Shown here: in pieces, positions 1-5,362 of the stretch
How positions within the stretch are numbered: the stretch's first letter is position 1
Layout of the letters: each line of letters begins with the position of its first letter
DNA from: Treponema sp.
GTDB lineage: Bacteria > Spirochaetota > Spirochaetia > Treponematales > Breznakiellaceae
Assembly: GCA_031258265.1 (NCBI GenBank)
Contig: JAIRNB010000237.1
Location: 1-6,037, forward strand
Direction of reading: 5' to 3'
DNA: 6,037 nucleotides
Made by a program: the position numbers and the translations under genes
The notes under the pieces: generated by a model
The model's input: the letters and a program-made list of their open reading frames with translations, nothing else
What the model was told of the DNA's origin: nothing
The model's database searches: none

Positions 1-1
1 C

Positions 2-991
2 TTTGATGAATTGTACGGCTGGGTCCGGCCCTTCGGTTCCCGCTTTAAGTTTACCGGCGGCATCTTCGAAAACACCGACGGCATGGCGGACTACACCGAT
101 GATATTGACAATTTTGATATGGGTGTCTTTATGGTGGGCGAAGGCGGCGAGCCCTATGCCGAACCGGAGGAAACTACCAACACCGCCCTGGTAAGCGGCC
201 TTCTAAGCGAGGCGGTCTTTGGCCCCCTTACCCTGCAGTTTTTACTGGCCCCTAATTACAGCAAGGAAAGCGCCTCAATTATGGCTACCGATGCGCTAAG
301 TGCTATGGCAGGGATGCCTATTCCTGTTGCCGCCGACGCGCGCTTCTTCCGCTACGGCGGTCGGGTAATCGCCGATGTAGGCGTGGGAACCGTCTCTGCC
401 CTGTTCAAAACATTCCAGTGGCCGGTGGCTGTTGTAAACGCTGTGGAACAAGCTGCTTATCCCGGAAGCAAAATGAACTGGATAAGCTTCGGCGGGTACT
501 TTGACCTGGGCGCGGTGGAAAACTTGGGTCTTTCCCTGGGTTATACCGGCGTCATGCCGACGATTGACGACTCGAATTATGACAATATACTGTACAGCGG
601 CATCGACCTGCGGGCCACATGGACGGGCATAGAGGGCCTCAGCCTTTCCACCCATAACAATCTCTCCTTTGCGAAGGGTTCGGAGAAAGACTGGTCCGGA
701 TCATTACCGAGGAAAGACGCTTCCTTTTTCAGCCTTTACAACGCCGTCGGCGCCACAAAGGAACTTACCGAAAAATTCAGCGTCAATGCCGAAGTATCGA
801 ATATTTTCTCGAAGACTAAAATCGTGGACGCCGTTACATACAATAACCTCGGTATCGGCGCCAAGCTTATCGTTACCCTGGGCGAACACGCGGAATTTAA
901 GGCCGGCGCCCGCGTTGATATTGAGAAAACCACCGGTTCCGAGGCCATGACTACCTTCAGTGTCCCTGTGGGGATTGTCATAAACTTTTAG
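2..991 (+). CDS. Outer-membrane beta-barrel-like protein, C-terminal part (5' end outside window)
   Basis: The frame is open from base 2 and ends at TAG 989-991, giving 329 residues with the N-terminus and any signal peptide missing. A TTG at 11 lies in frame but has no ribosome binding site and sits inside continuous coding sequence, so I treat the gene as running off the left edge. The protein alternates polar and hydrophobic residues in strand-sized runs separated by glycine- and Asp/Asn-rich turns, for example around residues 161-182 (WISFGGYFDLG), 241-250 and 283-306. It ends in FSVPVGIVINF, a final amphipathic strand with C-terminal phenylalanine, which is the usual BAM-recognised signature of outer-membrane barrels. 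No conserved enzymatic motif is visible. The start of the fragment (WVRPFG, FKFTGGIFEN) resembles treponemal porin-like proteins from memory only. Role (porin, adhesin or major surface antigen) cannot be assigned. It is convergent with the lysine cluster and followed by a terminator at 1121-1157. Confidence 0.75.
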   Translation, partial: FDELYGWVRPFGSRFKFTGGIFENTDGMADYTDDIDNFDMGVFMVGEGGEPYAEPEETTNTALVSGLLSEAVFGPLTLQFLLAPNYSKESASIMATDALSAMAGMPIPVAADARFFRYGGRVIADVGVGTVSALFKTFQWPVAVVNAVEQAAYPGSKMNWISFGGYFDLGAVENLGLSLGYTGVMPTIDDSNYDNILYSGIDLRATWTGIEGLSLSTHNNLSFAKGSEKDWSGSLPRKDASFFSLYNAVGATKELTEKFSVNAEVSNIFSKTKIVDAVTYNNLGIGAKLIVTLGEHAEFKAGARVDIEKTTGSEAMTTFSVPVGIVINF

Positions 992-1022
992 TATTTTGCC
1001 CCGGATAAACGGAGTAGTTTCC

Positions 1023-1067
1023 CGCCTGTAATTTTCTTTCATCATTCCATGAAAAAAATTACCGGCG
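1023..1067 (+). other. Long imperfect hairpin in the 3' region of the barrel gene
   Basis: Stem arms pair as 1023-1026 with 1064-1067 (4 bp), 1028-1035 with 1055-1062 (8 bp) and 1037-1042 with 1049-1054 (6 bp). There is one mismatch (1027/1063), one bulged C at 1036 and a loop CATTCC at 1043-1048. It lies 31 bases after the stop codon. There is no T-tract after it, so it is not itself an intrinsic terminator. It could protect the 3' end of the mRNA; that role is inferred from position only. Confidence 0.55.
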
Positions 1068-1120
1068 CTTTCAAAACGCTGCCTGGACAGGGCAGAATGA
1101 ACACCGATCCTCCTTACTTA

Positions 1121-1157
1121 TCCCCGTGCCGGACTTGTCCGGGGCGGGGATTTTTTT
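1121..1157 (+). terminator. Rho-independent terminator after the barrel gene
   Basis: The outer stem TCCCCG (1121-1126) pairs with CGGGGA (1145-1150). The inner stem CCGGA (1129-1133) pairs with TCCGG (1138-1142) around a CTTG loop. One G-T wobble and one G-G mismatch separate the two stems. A run of seven T follows at 1151-1157. This is a textbook intrinsic terminator for rightward transcription and lies 129 bases after the stop codon at 991. Confidence 0.9.
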
Positions 1158-1159
1158 GA

Positions 1160-1187
1160 CGCTATGCGGCGCCGCATTAGTTTAATA
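1160..1187 (+). repeat. Composite repeat copy A, left half
   Basis: These 28 bases match 1441-1468 at 24 of 28 positions. They contain a perfect 14-base palindrome (ATGCGGCGCCGCAT, 1164-1177) that is not preserved as a palindrome in the second copy. The right half of the same repeat resumes at 1319, so this copy appears split by the insert at 1188-1314. The left half begins directly after the terminator T-tract. Confidence 0.7.
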
Positions 1188-1189
1188 GA

Positions 1190-1219
1190 GTTGTTTAAAA
1201 ACTTCAGTTTTTAAACAAC
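1190..1219. repeat. Perfect 13-bp inverted repeat, loop TTCA
   Basis: GTTGTTTAAAAAC (1190-1202) pairs perfectly with 1207-1219 across a four-base loop. It is AT-rich and has no T-tract after it, so it is a hairpin rather than a terminator. It is the first of three hairpins in the candidate insert. Confidence 0.85.
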
Positions 1220-1236
1220 AACCGCTTAAAAATAAC

Positions 1237-1272
1237 AAAAAACGCAGATTTTGTTAGAAATCTGCGTTTTTT
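1237..1272. terminator. Bidirectional intrinsic terminator
   Basis: A perfect 15-bp stem, AAAAAACGCAGATTT (1237-1251) with its complement at 1258-1272, closes a six-base loop (TGTTAG). The stem ends in T6 when read on the plus strand and also in T6 when read on the minus strand, where a further GTTATTTTT follows. It can therefore stop transcription from both sides and is the best candidate terminator for the asd-lysA-dapL transcript, although it lies over 400 bases past the dapL stop and inside the candidate insert. Confidence 0.8.
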
Positions 1273-1276
1273 GGGA

Positions 1277-1313
1277 GACTTGTGAAAGAACCAACCGGGT
1301 TCTTGAACAAGTC
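1277..1313. repeat. Hairpin with internal tandem G-A mismatches
   Basis: GACTTGT (1277-1283) pairs with ACAAGTC (1307-1313), and AAGAACC (1286-1292) pairs with GGTTCTT (1298-1304), with loop AACCG. Between the two 7-bp helices is a symmetric GA/GA internal loop (1284-1285 and 1305-1306), which in RNA forms tandem sheared G-A pairs. It forms the right end of the candidate insert. Confidence 0.7.
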
Positions 1314-1318
1314 CAATA

Positions 1319-1345
1319 TACAACCTGGCCGGCAGGATGCCGGCT
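1319..1345 (+). repeat. Composite repeat copy A, right half
   Basis: These 27 bases are identical to 1469-1495, and the identity extends leftward through AATA (1315-1318 against 1465-1468). The half carries the hairpin GCCGGC-AGGAT-GCCGGC (1328-1344). Confidence 0.85.
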
Positions 1346-1354
1346 TTTGTTCCA

Positions 1355-1379
1355 GCACAACACGCTCCGCGTGTTGTGC
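1355..1379. repeat. 11-bp perfect hairpin, loop TCC
   Basis: GCACAACACGC (1355-1365) pairs perfectly with 1369-1379 around a three-base loop. A short alternating GC run (1381-1388) follows. It has no T-tract, so it is not a terminator. Confidence 0.8.
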
Positions 1380-1391
1380 CGCGCGCGCACT

Positions 1392-1411
1392 GCCCCGGTT
1401 AAAACCGGGGC
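1392..1411. repeat. 8-bp perfect hairpin, loop TAAA
   Basis: GCCCCGGT (1392-1399) pairs with ACCGGGGC (1404-1411). No T-tract follows. It is part of the hairpin series between the two copies of the composite repeat. Confidence 0.7.
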
Positions 1412-1440
1412 GTATTTGTCAAGTTGGGGGCATACGGAGG

Positions 1441-1495
1441 CGCTACGCGAAGCCGCATTGGTTTAATATACAACCTGGCCGGCAGGATGCCGGCT
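1441..1495 (+). repeat. Composite repeat copy B, uninterrupted
   Basis: This 55-base sequence matches copy A at 24/28 positions in its left part (1441-1468) and 27/27 in its right part (1469-1495). It includes the GCCGGC-AGGAT-GCCGGC hairpin (1478-1494). The perfectly conserved right half and diverged left half suggest that the hairpin half is the more recently copied or more constrained part. The flanks of the two copies do not match. Confidence 0.8.
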
Positions 1496-1507
1496 GTGAT
1501 AGATGTA

Positions 1508-1532
1508 TACGTTTTTGCTTCGCAAAAACGTA
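1508..1532. repeat. 11-bp perfect hairpin, loop TTC
   Basis: TACGTTTTTGC (1508-1518) pairs perfectly with 1522-1532. The stem length and three-base loop match the design of the hairpin at 1355-1379, though the sequences are unrelated. Confidence 0.8.
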
Positions 1533-1534
1533 AA

Positions 1535-1566
1535 GCTAAAAAATGGCATGGATGCCATTTTTTAGC
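1535..1566. repeat. 14-bp perfect hairpin, loop TGGA
   Basis: GCTAAAAAATGGCA (1535-1548) pairs perfectly with 1553-1566. The A6 and T6 tracts lie inside the stem and end in AGC, so it is a poor intrinsic terminator in either direction. It sits two bases from the previous hairpin and just before the tandem REP-like units. Confidence 0.8.
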
Positions 1567-1571
1567 AGCGC

Positions 1572-1614
1572 GAGGGATAGAGCGGAAATACCGGAAGCCC
1601 GCCGCAGGCGGGCT
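1572..1614 (+). repeat. REP-like unit 1 (GAGG...CCGG head plus hairpin)
   Basis: A 23-base head starting GAGG and ending CCGG (1572-1594) is followed after one base by the hairpin AGCCCGCC-GCA-GGCGGGCT (1596-1614). The next unit starts at the next base and repeats the same plan. A conserved tetranucleotide at the foot of a GC-rich hairpin is the layout of REP sequences mobilised by RAYT (TnpA-REP) transposases. Assignment to that class rests on layout only. Confidence 0.6.
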
Positions 1615-1654
1615 GAGGAATTGCAGCGATAGCCCGGTCCCCGCGAAGCGGGGA
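1615..1654 (+). repeat. REP-like unit 2, directly adjoining unit 1
   Basis: The 23-base head (1615-1637, GAGG to CCGG) matches the head of unit 1 at 14 of 23 ungapped positions, with better agreement if one base is shifted in the middle. It runs straight into the hairpin TCCCCGC-GAA-GCGGGGA (1638-1654). The hairpin differs from that of unit 1 in sequence but not in design. It ends 43 bases before the dapL stop codon, so a transcript from dapL would carry both units in its 3' end. Confidence 0.6.
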
Positions 1655-1663
1655 TGCGCCCAG

Positions 1664-1679
1664 GATTCGCAAATGAATC
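1664..1679. repeat. Small hairpin next to the dapL stop
   Basis: GATTC (1664-1668) pairs with GAATC (1675-1679), six-base loop. It is weak and lies 18 bases beyond the dapL stop, with no T-tract on either strand. Confidence 0.4.
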
Positions 1680-1697
1680 GCCGGATACCTGTTCCGC

Positions 1698-2924
1698 TTA
1701 CAGCCGTGCAAGCCGCCGGACCGCCTCTTCCACATCGGCGCGGTGGCCAAAGGCGGAAAAGCGGATAAAGCTTTGGCCCGCCGGTCCGAAACCTGAACCC
1801 GGCGTGGTGACAACCTGGCACTTTTCAAGGATTTCGTTGAAGACCTCCCAACTGTCCCTGCCGGGGAACTGGGCCCAGATGTAGGGGGAATTGTCGCCCC
1901 CCACGCAGGGGATTCCCAATTTCCGCAGGCGGTCCCGGATAAGGGCGGCGTTTCCCAGGTAGAAGTCGCAGAGGGCTTTCATCTCCTTGACGCCTTCTTC
2001 GTCCAGGGCCGCCAGGGCCCCCGCCTGGGCGATGTTGGAGGCGCCGTTGAAGACGGTTCCCGCTACCCGCGCCCAGTCGGCGTTGACGCTTTCCCCTCCG
2101 GCGTAGCGGAGTTCTTTGGGGACTACGGTCCAGCCCAGCCTGACTCCGGTGAAACCTGCGGGCTTGGAGAACGAGTTTACCTCGATGGCACATTCCCGCC
2201 CCCCGTCGATTTCGTAGATGGATTTGGGGAGCGCTGGGTCGCGGATGTATTCGGCATAGGCGGCGTCGAATATGATCAGGACCCCCTTGTCCCGGCCGGC
2301 TTTGACCAGGGCGCTTAGCTGATCCCGGCTGGCCGCCGCCCCAGTGGGGTTGTTGGGGGAGCAGAAGTAGAAAAGGCAGCCGGCGGGCAGGGCGGAAAGA
2401 TCGGGGAAGTAGCCGTTTTCCGCTGTGCAGGGAAGGTAACTGATGCCCGCGTAACCGGAGCCCTGCCAGGCCCCCGCCGCGCCGATAAGCACGGAGCCGT
2501 CCACGTAGACGGGGTAGGAGGGGTCCTGGACCGCCACCGCCGTACCGGCGCCAAAGAGGAGCTGGAGCCGCCCGATGTCGCATTTGGCCCCGTCGGAAAT
2601 AAAAATTTCATCCGGCTTTAGGGCTTCCCCGGCGATGTTCTTGTAAAAAACCGCTGCTATTTTTTCCCGCAGTTCCAAAAGCCCCTCGTCCTGGTAGCCC
2701 GAATAGCCTTCCGCCGTGGTAAGCCGCCGGGCCCCCTCCGCCAGGCCCCCTCCGATGTGGGGCAGAATGGGTTCCGTGGTATTCCCCACCCCCAGGCTGA
2801 TGATCCGCGTCTCTCGCTGCGCGGTTTCCGGGTGGGCGGCGGCGTAATCCCGCCGCCGTTTGGCGATCTCCGGGAACAGGTAGCCGGCCTTGATGTTGGC
2901 GATACAGGGGTTCCGTTGAATCAT
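1698..2924 (-). CDS. dapL: LL-diaminopimelate aminotransferase
   Basis: The product is 408 residues, the usual DapL length (about 410). It is a fold-type I PLP aminotransferase that converts L-tetrahydrodipicolinate plus glutamate directly to LL-DAP and 2-oxoglutarate in the cytoplasm, in one step instead of the acylase routes. Visible signatures are EGYSGYQDEG (72-81), the DapL-typical SDGAKCDIGRLQ (110-121), SPNNPTG (189-195, Asn191), FDAAYAEY (219-226, Asp220 facing the pyridine nitrogen, Tyr223), the Schiff-base Lys254 in SFSKPAGFTGVRLGW with phosphate-site Arg262, and carboxylate-binding Arg388 in FIRFSAFG. GAKCD together with lysA and asd next door separates it from general aspartate or tyrosine aminotransferases. 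The start ATG at 2922-2924 has GAGGAG six bases upstream. It is last of three genes, 43 bases after lysA with no terminator between, so co-transcription is likely. The REP-like units lie just past its stop. Confidence 0.93.
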   Translation of the reverse strand: MIQRNPCIANIKAGYLFPEIAKRRRDYAAAHPETAQRETRIISLGVGNTTEPILPHIGGGLAEGARRLTTAEGYSGYQDEGLLELREKIAAVFYKNIAGEALKPDEIFISDGAKCDIGRLQLLFGAGTAVAVQDPSYPVYVDGSVLIGAAGAWQGSGYAGISYLPCTAENGYFPDLSALPAGCLFYFCSPNNPTGAAASRDQLSALVKAGRDKGVLIIFDAAYAEYIRDPALPKSIYEIDGGRECAIEVNSFSKPAGFTGVRLGWTVVPKELRYAGGESVNADWARVAGTVFNGASNIAQAGALAALDEEGVKEMKALCDFYLGNAALIRDRLRKLGIPCVGGDNSPYIWAQFPGRDSWEVFNEILEKCQVVTTPGSGFGPAGQSFIRFSAFGHRADVEEAVRRLARL

Positions 2925-2930
2925 GCTTGT

Positions 2931-2936
2931 CTCCTC
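2931..2936 (-). promoter_or_regulatory. Ribosome binding site of dapL
   Basis: GAGGAG on the minus strand, six bases before the ATG at 2924. It fixes the dapL start and allows independent initiation after lysA. Confidence 0.85.
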
Positions 2937-2967
2937 GATGTGTCCTCTCTGTTTTGCTTTGCTTATT

Positions 2968-4251
2968 TTACTCTTTGAAACGGGGGAAGGCCGCCAGGTT
3001 CAGGGTGGCAAAGTAGTCTTCCGCCGTCTCCGGCCGCCGGATCTGCAGCACCGAGCCGTCTTGCCGCAAGAGGAGTTCCCCACAGCGGAGTTTTCCGTTG
3101 TAGTTAAAACCCATGGCCCGGCCGTGGGCCCCCGCATCGTGGATCACCACGAAATCCCCGGTATTTTCCCCCACATCGATATGGGGAAGCCGCCGCTGGA
3201 TGGCGAATTTGTCGTTGTTTTCACAGAGGCTTCCCACCACGTCGAAGGTCTCCGTCAGGGCTTCCCGCTCCTTGCCGGGGATGCTGATATGGTGGTAGGC
3301 CCCGTACAGGGCCGGCCGCATTAAGTCCGCCATGGAGGAGTTAAGGCCGATGTACTCCCGGTAGATACTTTTGCGGTGGATGGCCCTGGCCGCCAGCCAT
3401 CCGTAGGGCCCGGTGACGGGCCGGCCGTATTCGGTGTGGATGGCAAGGCCCCCCAGGCCTGCGGGGACGATGATGTCATCGTAGAGTTTCTTGACGCCCC
3501 CGGCCAGAGTCTCCCAGCTTACCGCCTCCTCTTCGGGCCGGTAGGGGATACCCAGACCCCCGCCAAGGTTTACAAATTCCAGGGAAAGGCCGGTTTTATT
3601 CTTAATTTCCAGCGCCAGATCAAAGAGGAGCCGCGCCGTTTCCAGGTGGTAGTCCAGGCTGAGTTCATTGGAAGCCACCATGGTGTGGAGGCCGAAACGC
3701 CTGATCCCCTTTGCTTTAAGAATCTGGTACCCCTCGATAAGCTGTTCCCTGGTGAGGCCGTACTTGGCTTCCTCCGGTTTCCCGATGATGGCGTTCCCCT
3801 TCTTGAGGGGGCCGGGGTTGTAGCGGAAGGAGATCAGCTCCGGCAGGCGGCCCAGGGTATTTTCCAGGAATTCGATGTGGGTAAAGTCGTCCAGGTTGAT
3901 AATGGCCCCCAGCTCCTGGGCCTTACGGTACTCGCCGGAGGGGGTTTCGTTGGCGGTAAGCATGATCTCCTCCCCCCGGATTCCCGCCATATCCGCCAGG
4001 AGCAGTTCCGTTAAGCTGGAACAGTCCGCCCCCAGGCCCTCGTCTTTCAGAATCTTCAGGATGAAGGGGTTGGGCAGGGCCTTAACGGCGAAGTGTTCCT
4101 TAAAGCCGGGAAAGCGTGACGAAAAGGCCCGGACCATGCGCCCCGCGTTTTCCCGGATTGCCCCCTCGTCGTAAAGGTAAAAGGGGGTAGGGTAGGTCTT
4201 TTCAAGTTCTTCAAGCCGGGCCTTGTCCAGCGGAAAGTTTTTGACGCTCAT
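2968..4251 (-). CDS. lysA: Diaminopimelate decarboxylase, divergent subfamily
   Basis: The 427-residue product is a fold-type III (alanine-racemase-like) PLP decarboxylase, the last lysine step: meso-DAP to L-lysine plus CO2. An N-terminal TIM barrel carries the Schiff-base Lys57 in FAVKALPNP and the GGGLGIPY motif (230-237). EYGRPVTGPYG (274-284) stands where EPGR is usual. The C-terminal beta domain has RPALYGAYHHI (312-322), the active-site CEN (343-345) with a downstream RRLP, and DAGAHGRAMGFNYN (372-385). Two family hallmarks are altered: HIGSQ is HTMVASN (189-195) and GAYG is GAHG. The related carboxynorspermidine and arginine decarboxylases are less likely because of GGGxGIPY, the CE motif and the asd/dapL neighbours. 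The start ATG (4249-4251) overlaps the asd stop as ATGA and has only a weak GGGG upstream, so translational coupling to asd is likely. The stop is TAA at 2968-2970. Confidence 0.88.
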   Translation of the reverse strand: MSVKNFPLDKARLEELEKTYPTPFYLYDEGAIRENAGRMVRAFSSRFPGFKEHFAVKALPNPFILKILKDEGLGADCSSLTELLLADMAGIRGEEIMLTANETPSGEYRKAQELGAIINLDDFTHIEFLENTLGRLPELISFRYNPGPLKKGNAIIGKPEEAKYGLTREQLIEGYQILKAKGIRRFGLHTMVASNELSLDYHLETARLLFDLALEIKNKTGLSLEFVNLGGGLGIPYRPEEEAVSWETLAGGVKKLYDDIIVPAGLGGLAIHTEYGRPVTGPYGWLAARAIHRKSIYREYIGLNSSMADLMRPALYGAYHHISIPGKEREALTETFDVVGSLCENNDKFAIQRRLPHIDVGENTGDFVVIHDAGAHGRAMGFNYNGKLRCGELLLRQDGSVLQIRRPETAEDYFATLNLAAFPRFKE

Positions 4252-5357
4252 TGGATATAGCCCCGAAATTTAAGGAGTTCCGCGTTGAGGATTCCCCCGC
4301 CGGCGGCCCCCCGGATCGTGTTGTGGGAAAGCCCCACAAAGCGGAGATCCAGCGCGGCGCAGGGCCGGATTCGGCCCACGCTTACCGCCATGCCCTTGTC
4401 CGCGTCCCGGTCTTTCCGGGGCTGGGGCCGGTCCTCCTCCTCCCGGACGATGACCGGCCGCTCCGGCGCCATGGGGAGTTCCAGTTCCTGGGGCAGGGCC
4501 CGGAATTCCCTCCAGACCCGCTTTACTTCGTCAATATGCGGTTTTTGTCCGCCGAATTCCAGGCTGACGCAGGCCGTGTGGCCGTCCACCACCGGCACCC
4601 GGTTGCAGTGGGCGGATATGGCGGGCCCTTCCGCCGGGACAATGGCCCCGTCCCGGATGCCGCCCAGGATTTTAAGGGGTTCTTTTTCCGATTTTTCTTC
4701 CTCCCCGCCGATGTAGGGGACGATGTTGTCCAGCATGTCCAGGCTGGCGGGACCGGGATAACCGGCGCCGGATACCGCCTGGAGGGTGGAAACGATGATC
4801 CGTTTAATTTCATAACCCGCCTTTATCAGGGCATAGACCGGGGTGGTGTAGCTCTGGATGGAACAGTTAGGTTTTACGGCGATAAAGCCCCGGTCCCAGC
4901 CCCGGGCCTTTTGCTGGGCGGGGATAATATCCGTATGCTGGGGGTTTACCTCGGCAATCAGCATGGGGACATCCGCGGTCCAGCGGTGGGCCGAGGCGTT
5001 GGAGATCACCGGAAAGCCGGCGGCGGCGTACTGTTCCTCCAGGGCCCGAATTTCATCTTTTCCCATTTCCAGGGCGGAAAATACAAAGGCGCAGTCCCCC
5101 GCCTTATTCGCGGCCAGGGCCCGGGAAATTTCGTTGGCATCCTGGACCACCAGGTCCCATACGGAGGGATGGGGGAAGCCGCCGCCCGCCGTGGCATGCC
5201 AGCGGCCCGCCACCGCTTCGCGGTACGTTTTTCCGGCGCTCCGGGGAGAGGCCGCCGCATAGCGGACTTCAAACCACGGGTGATTCGCCAGCAGGGCGAT
5301 GTACTGCTGTCCCACCATCCCTGTCGCCCCCAGTATCCCTACCGGTATCTTCGCCAT
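4248..5357 (-). CDS. asd: Aspartate-semialdehyde dehydrogenase, archaeal/fungal type
   Basis: It reduces L-aspartyl-4-phosphate with NADPH to aspartate semialdehyde, the branch point to lysine/DAP, threonine and methionine. From this start it has 369 residues. Numbered from the upstream ATG (residue 1 at 5375), the Rossmann motif GATGMVG is at 16-22, the nucleophile Cys171 is in KPNCSIQ, SGAGYPG is at 202-208, substrate Arg259 and the catalytic-type His266 lie in CNRVPVVDGHT, and GRIRPC is near the end. The PNCSIQ context, the single RVPV-DGHT block and the charged DRPQPRKDRDA stretch (315-325) mark the archaeal/fungal class rather than the E. coli class. I choose the ATG at 5355-5357 because GGAGG lies five bases upstream; the ATG at 5373-5375 adds six residues but has no Shine-Dalgarno. 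It is first of the asd-lysA-dapL unit and overlaps lysA by four bases. Confidence 0.92.
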   Translation of the reverse strand: MAKIPVGILGATGMVGQQYIALLANHPWFEVRYAAASPRSAGKTYREAVAGRWHATAGGGFPHPSVWDLVVQDANEISRALAANKAGDCAFVFSALEMGKDEIRALEEQYAAAGFPVISNASAHRWTADVPMLIAEVNPQHTDIIPAQQKARGWDRGFIAVKPNCSIQSYTTPVYALIKAGYEIKRIIVSTLQAVSGAGYPGPASLDMLDNIVPYIGGEEEKSEKEPLKILGGIRDGAIVPAEGPAISAHCNRVPVVDGHTACVSLEFGGQKPHIDEVKRVWREFRALPQELELPMAPERPVIVREEEDRPQPRKDRDADKGMAVSVGRIRPCAALDLRFVGLSHNTIRGAAGGGILNAELLKFRGYIQ

Positions 5358-5362
5358 AATTT

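Larger units (their letters stand above)
1188..1314. mobile_element. Candidate 127-base non-autonomous insert (MITE-like) flanked by AATA
   Basis: Removing 1188-1318 joins 1160-1187 to 1319-1345 and regenerates a 55-base sequence 51/55 identical to the intact copy at 1441-1495. The tetranucleotide AATA occurs at both edges (1184-1187 and 1315-1318), as a 4-base target-site duplication would. The ends are weak inverted repeats: GAGTTGTTTA (1188-1197) against the complement of 1304-1313, GACTTGTTCA, 8 of 10 matching, with one extra C at the right edge. Inside are three hairpins in a row: 1190-1219, 1237-1272 and 1277-1313. It has no coding capacity. The insert reading is inferred; independent repeat modules placed side by side would be the alternative. 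Confidence 0.5.
992..1697. other. Convergent intergenic region rich in palindromes and repeats, no convincing gene
   Basis: This 706-base gap separates two convergent genes. Short open frames across it (for example 1251-1466 +, 1282-1533 + and 1399-1821 -) lack ribosome binding sites and are built from repeat and hairpin sequence, so they are not called. In order it holds an imperfect hairpin (1023-1067), an intrinsic terminator (1121-1157), a split copy of a 55-base repeat (1160-1187 plus 1319-1345) around a 127-base insert, an intact copy of that repeat (1441-1495), several perfect short hairpins, and two tandem REP-like units (1572-1654) ending 43 bases from the dapL stop. The hairpins mostly have loops of 3 to 5 bases and are unrelated in sequence. 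Confidence 0.85.

Noticed and set aside
1188..1314. Integron attC site
   Set aside because: Treponemes can carry integrons, but I could not place paired core sites (RYYYAAC and GTTRRRY) with L boxes around this hairpin set.
1315..1495. CRISPR-like array
   Set aside because: Only two copies of the 31-base identical sequence, 150 bases apart, with no regular spacer pattern and no cas gene.
1535..1566. A6/T6 stem as terminator for dapL
   Set aside because: The T-run is inside the stem and followed by AGC on both strands, so no free U-tract would follow the hairpin.
1251..1821. Several overlapping small ORFs on both strands in the intergenic region
   Set aside because: They run through hairpins and repeats, conflict with one another and lack Shine-Dalgarno sequences. 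The translations simply reflect palindromes.
3376..4014. 212-codon open frame on the plus strand opposite lysA
   Set aside because: Antisense shadow of lysA with no ribosome binding site and no recognisable motif.
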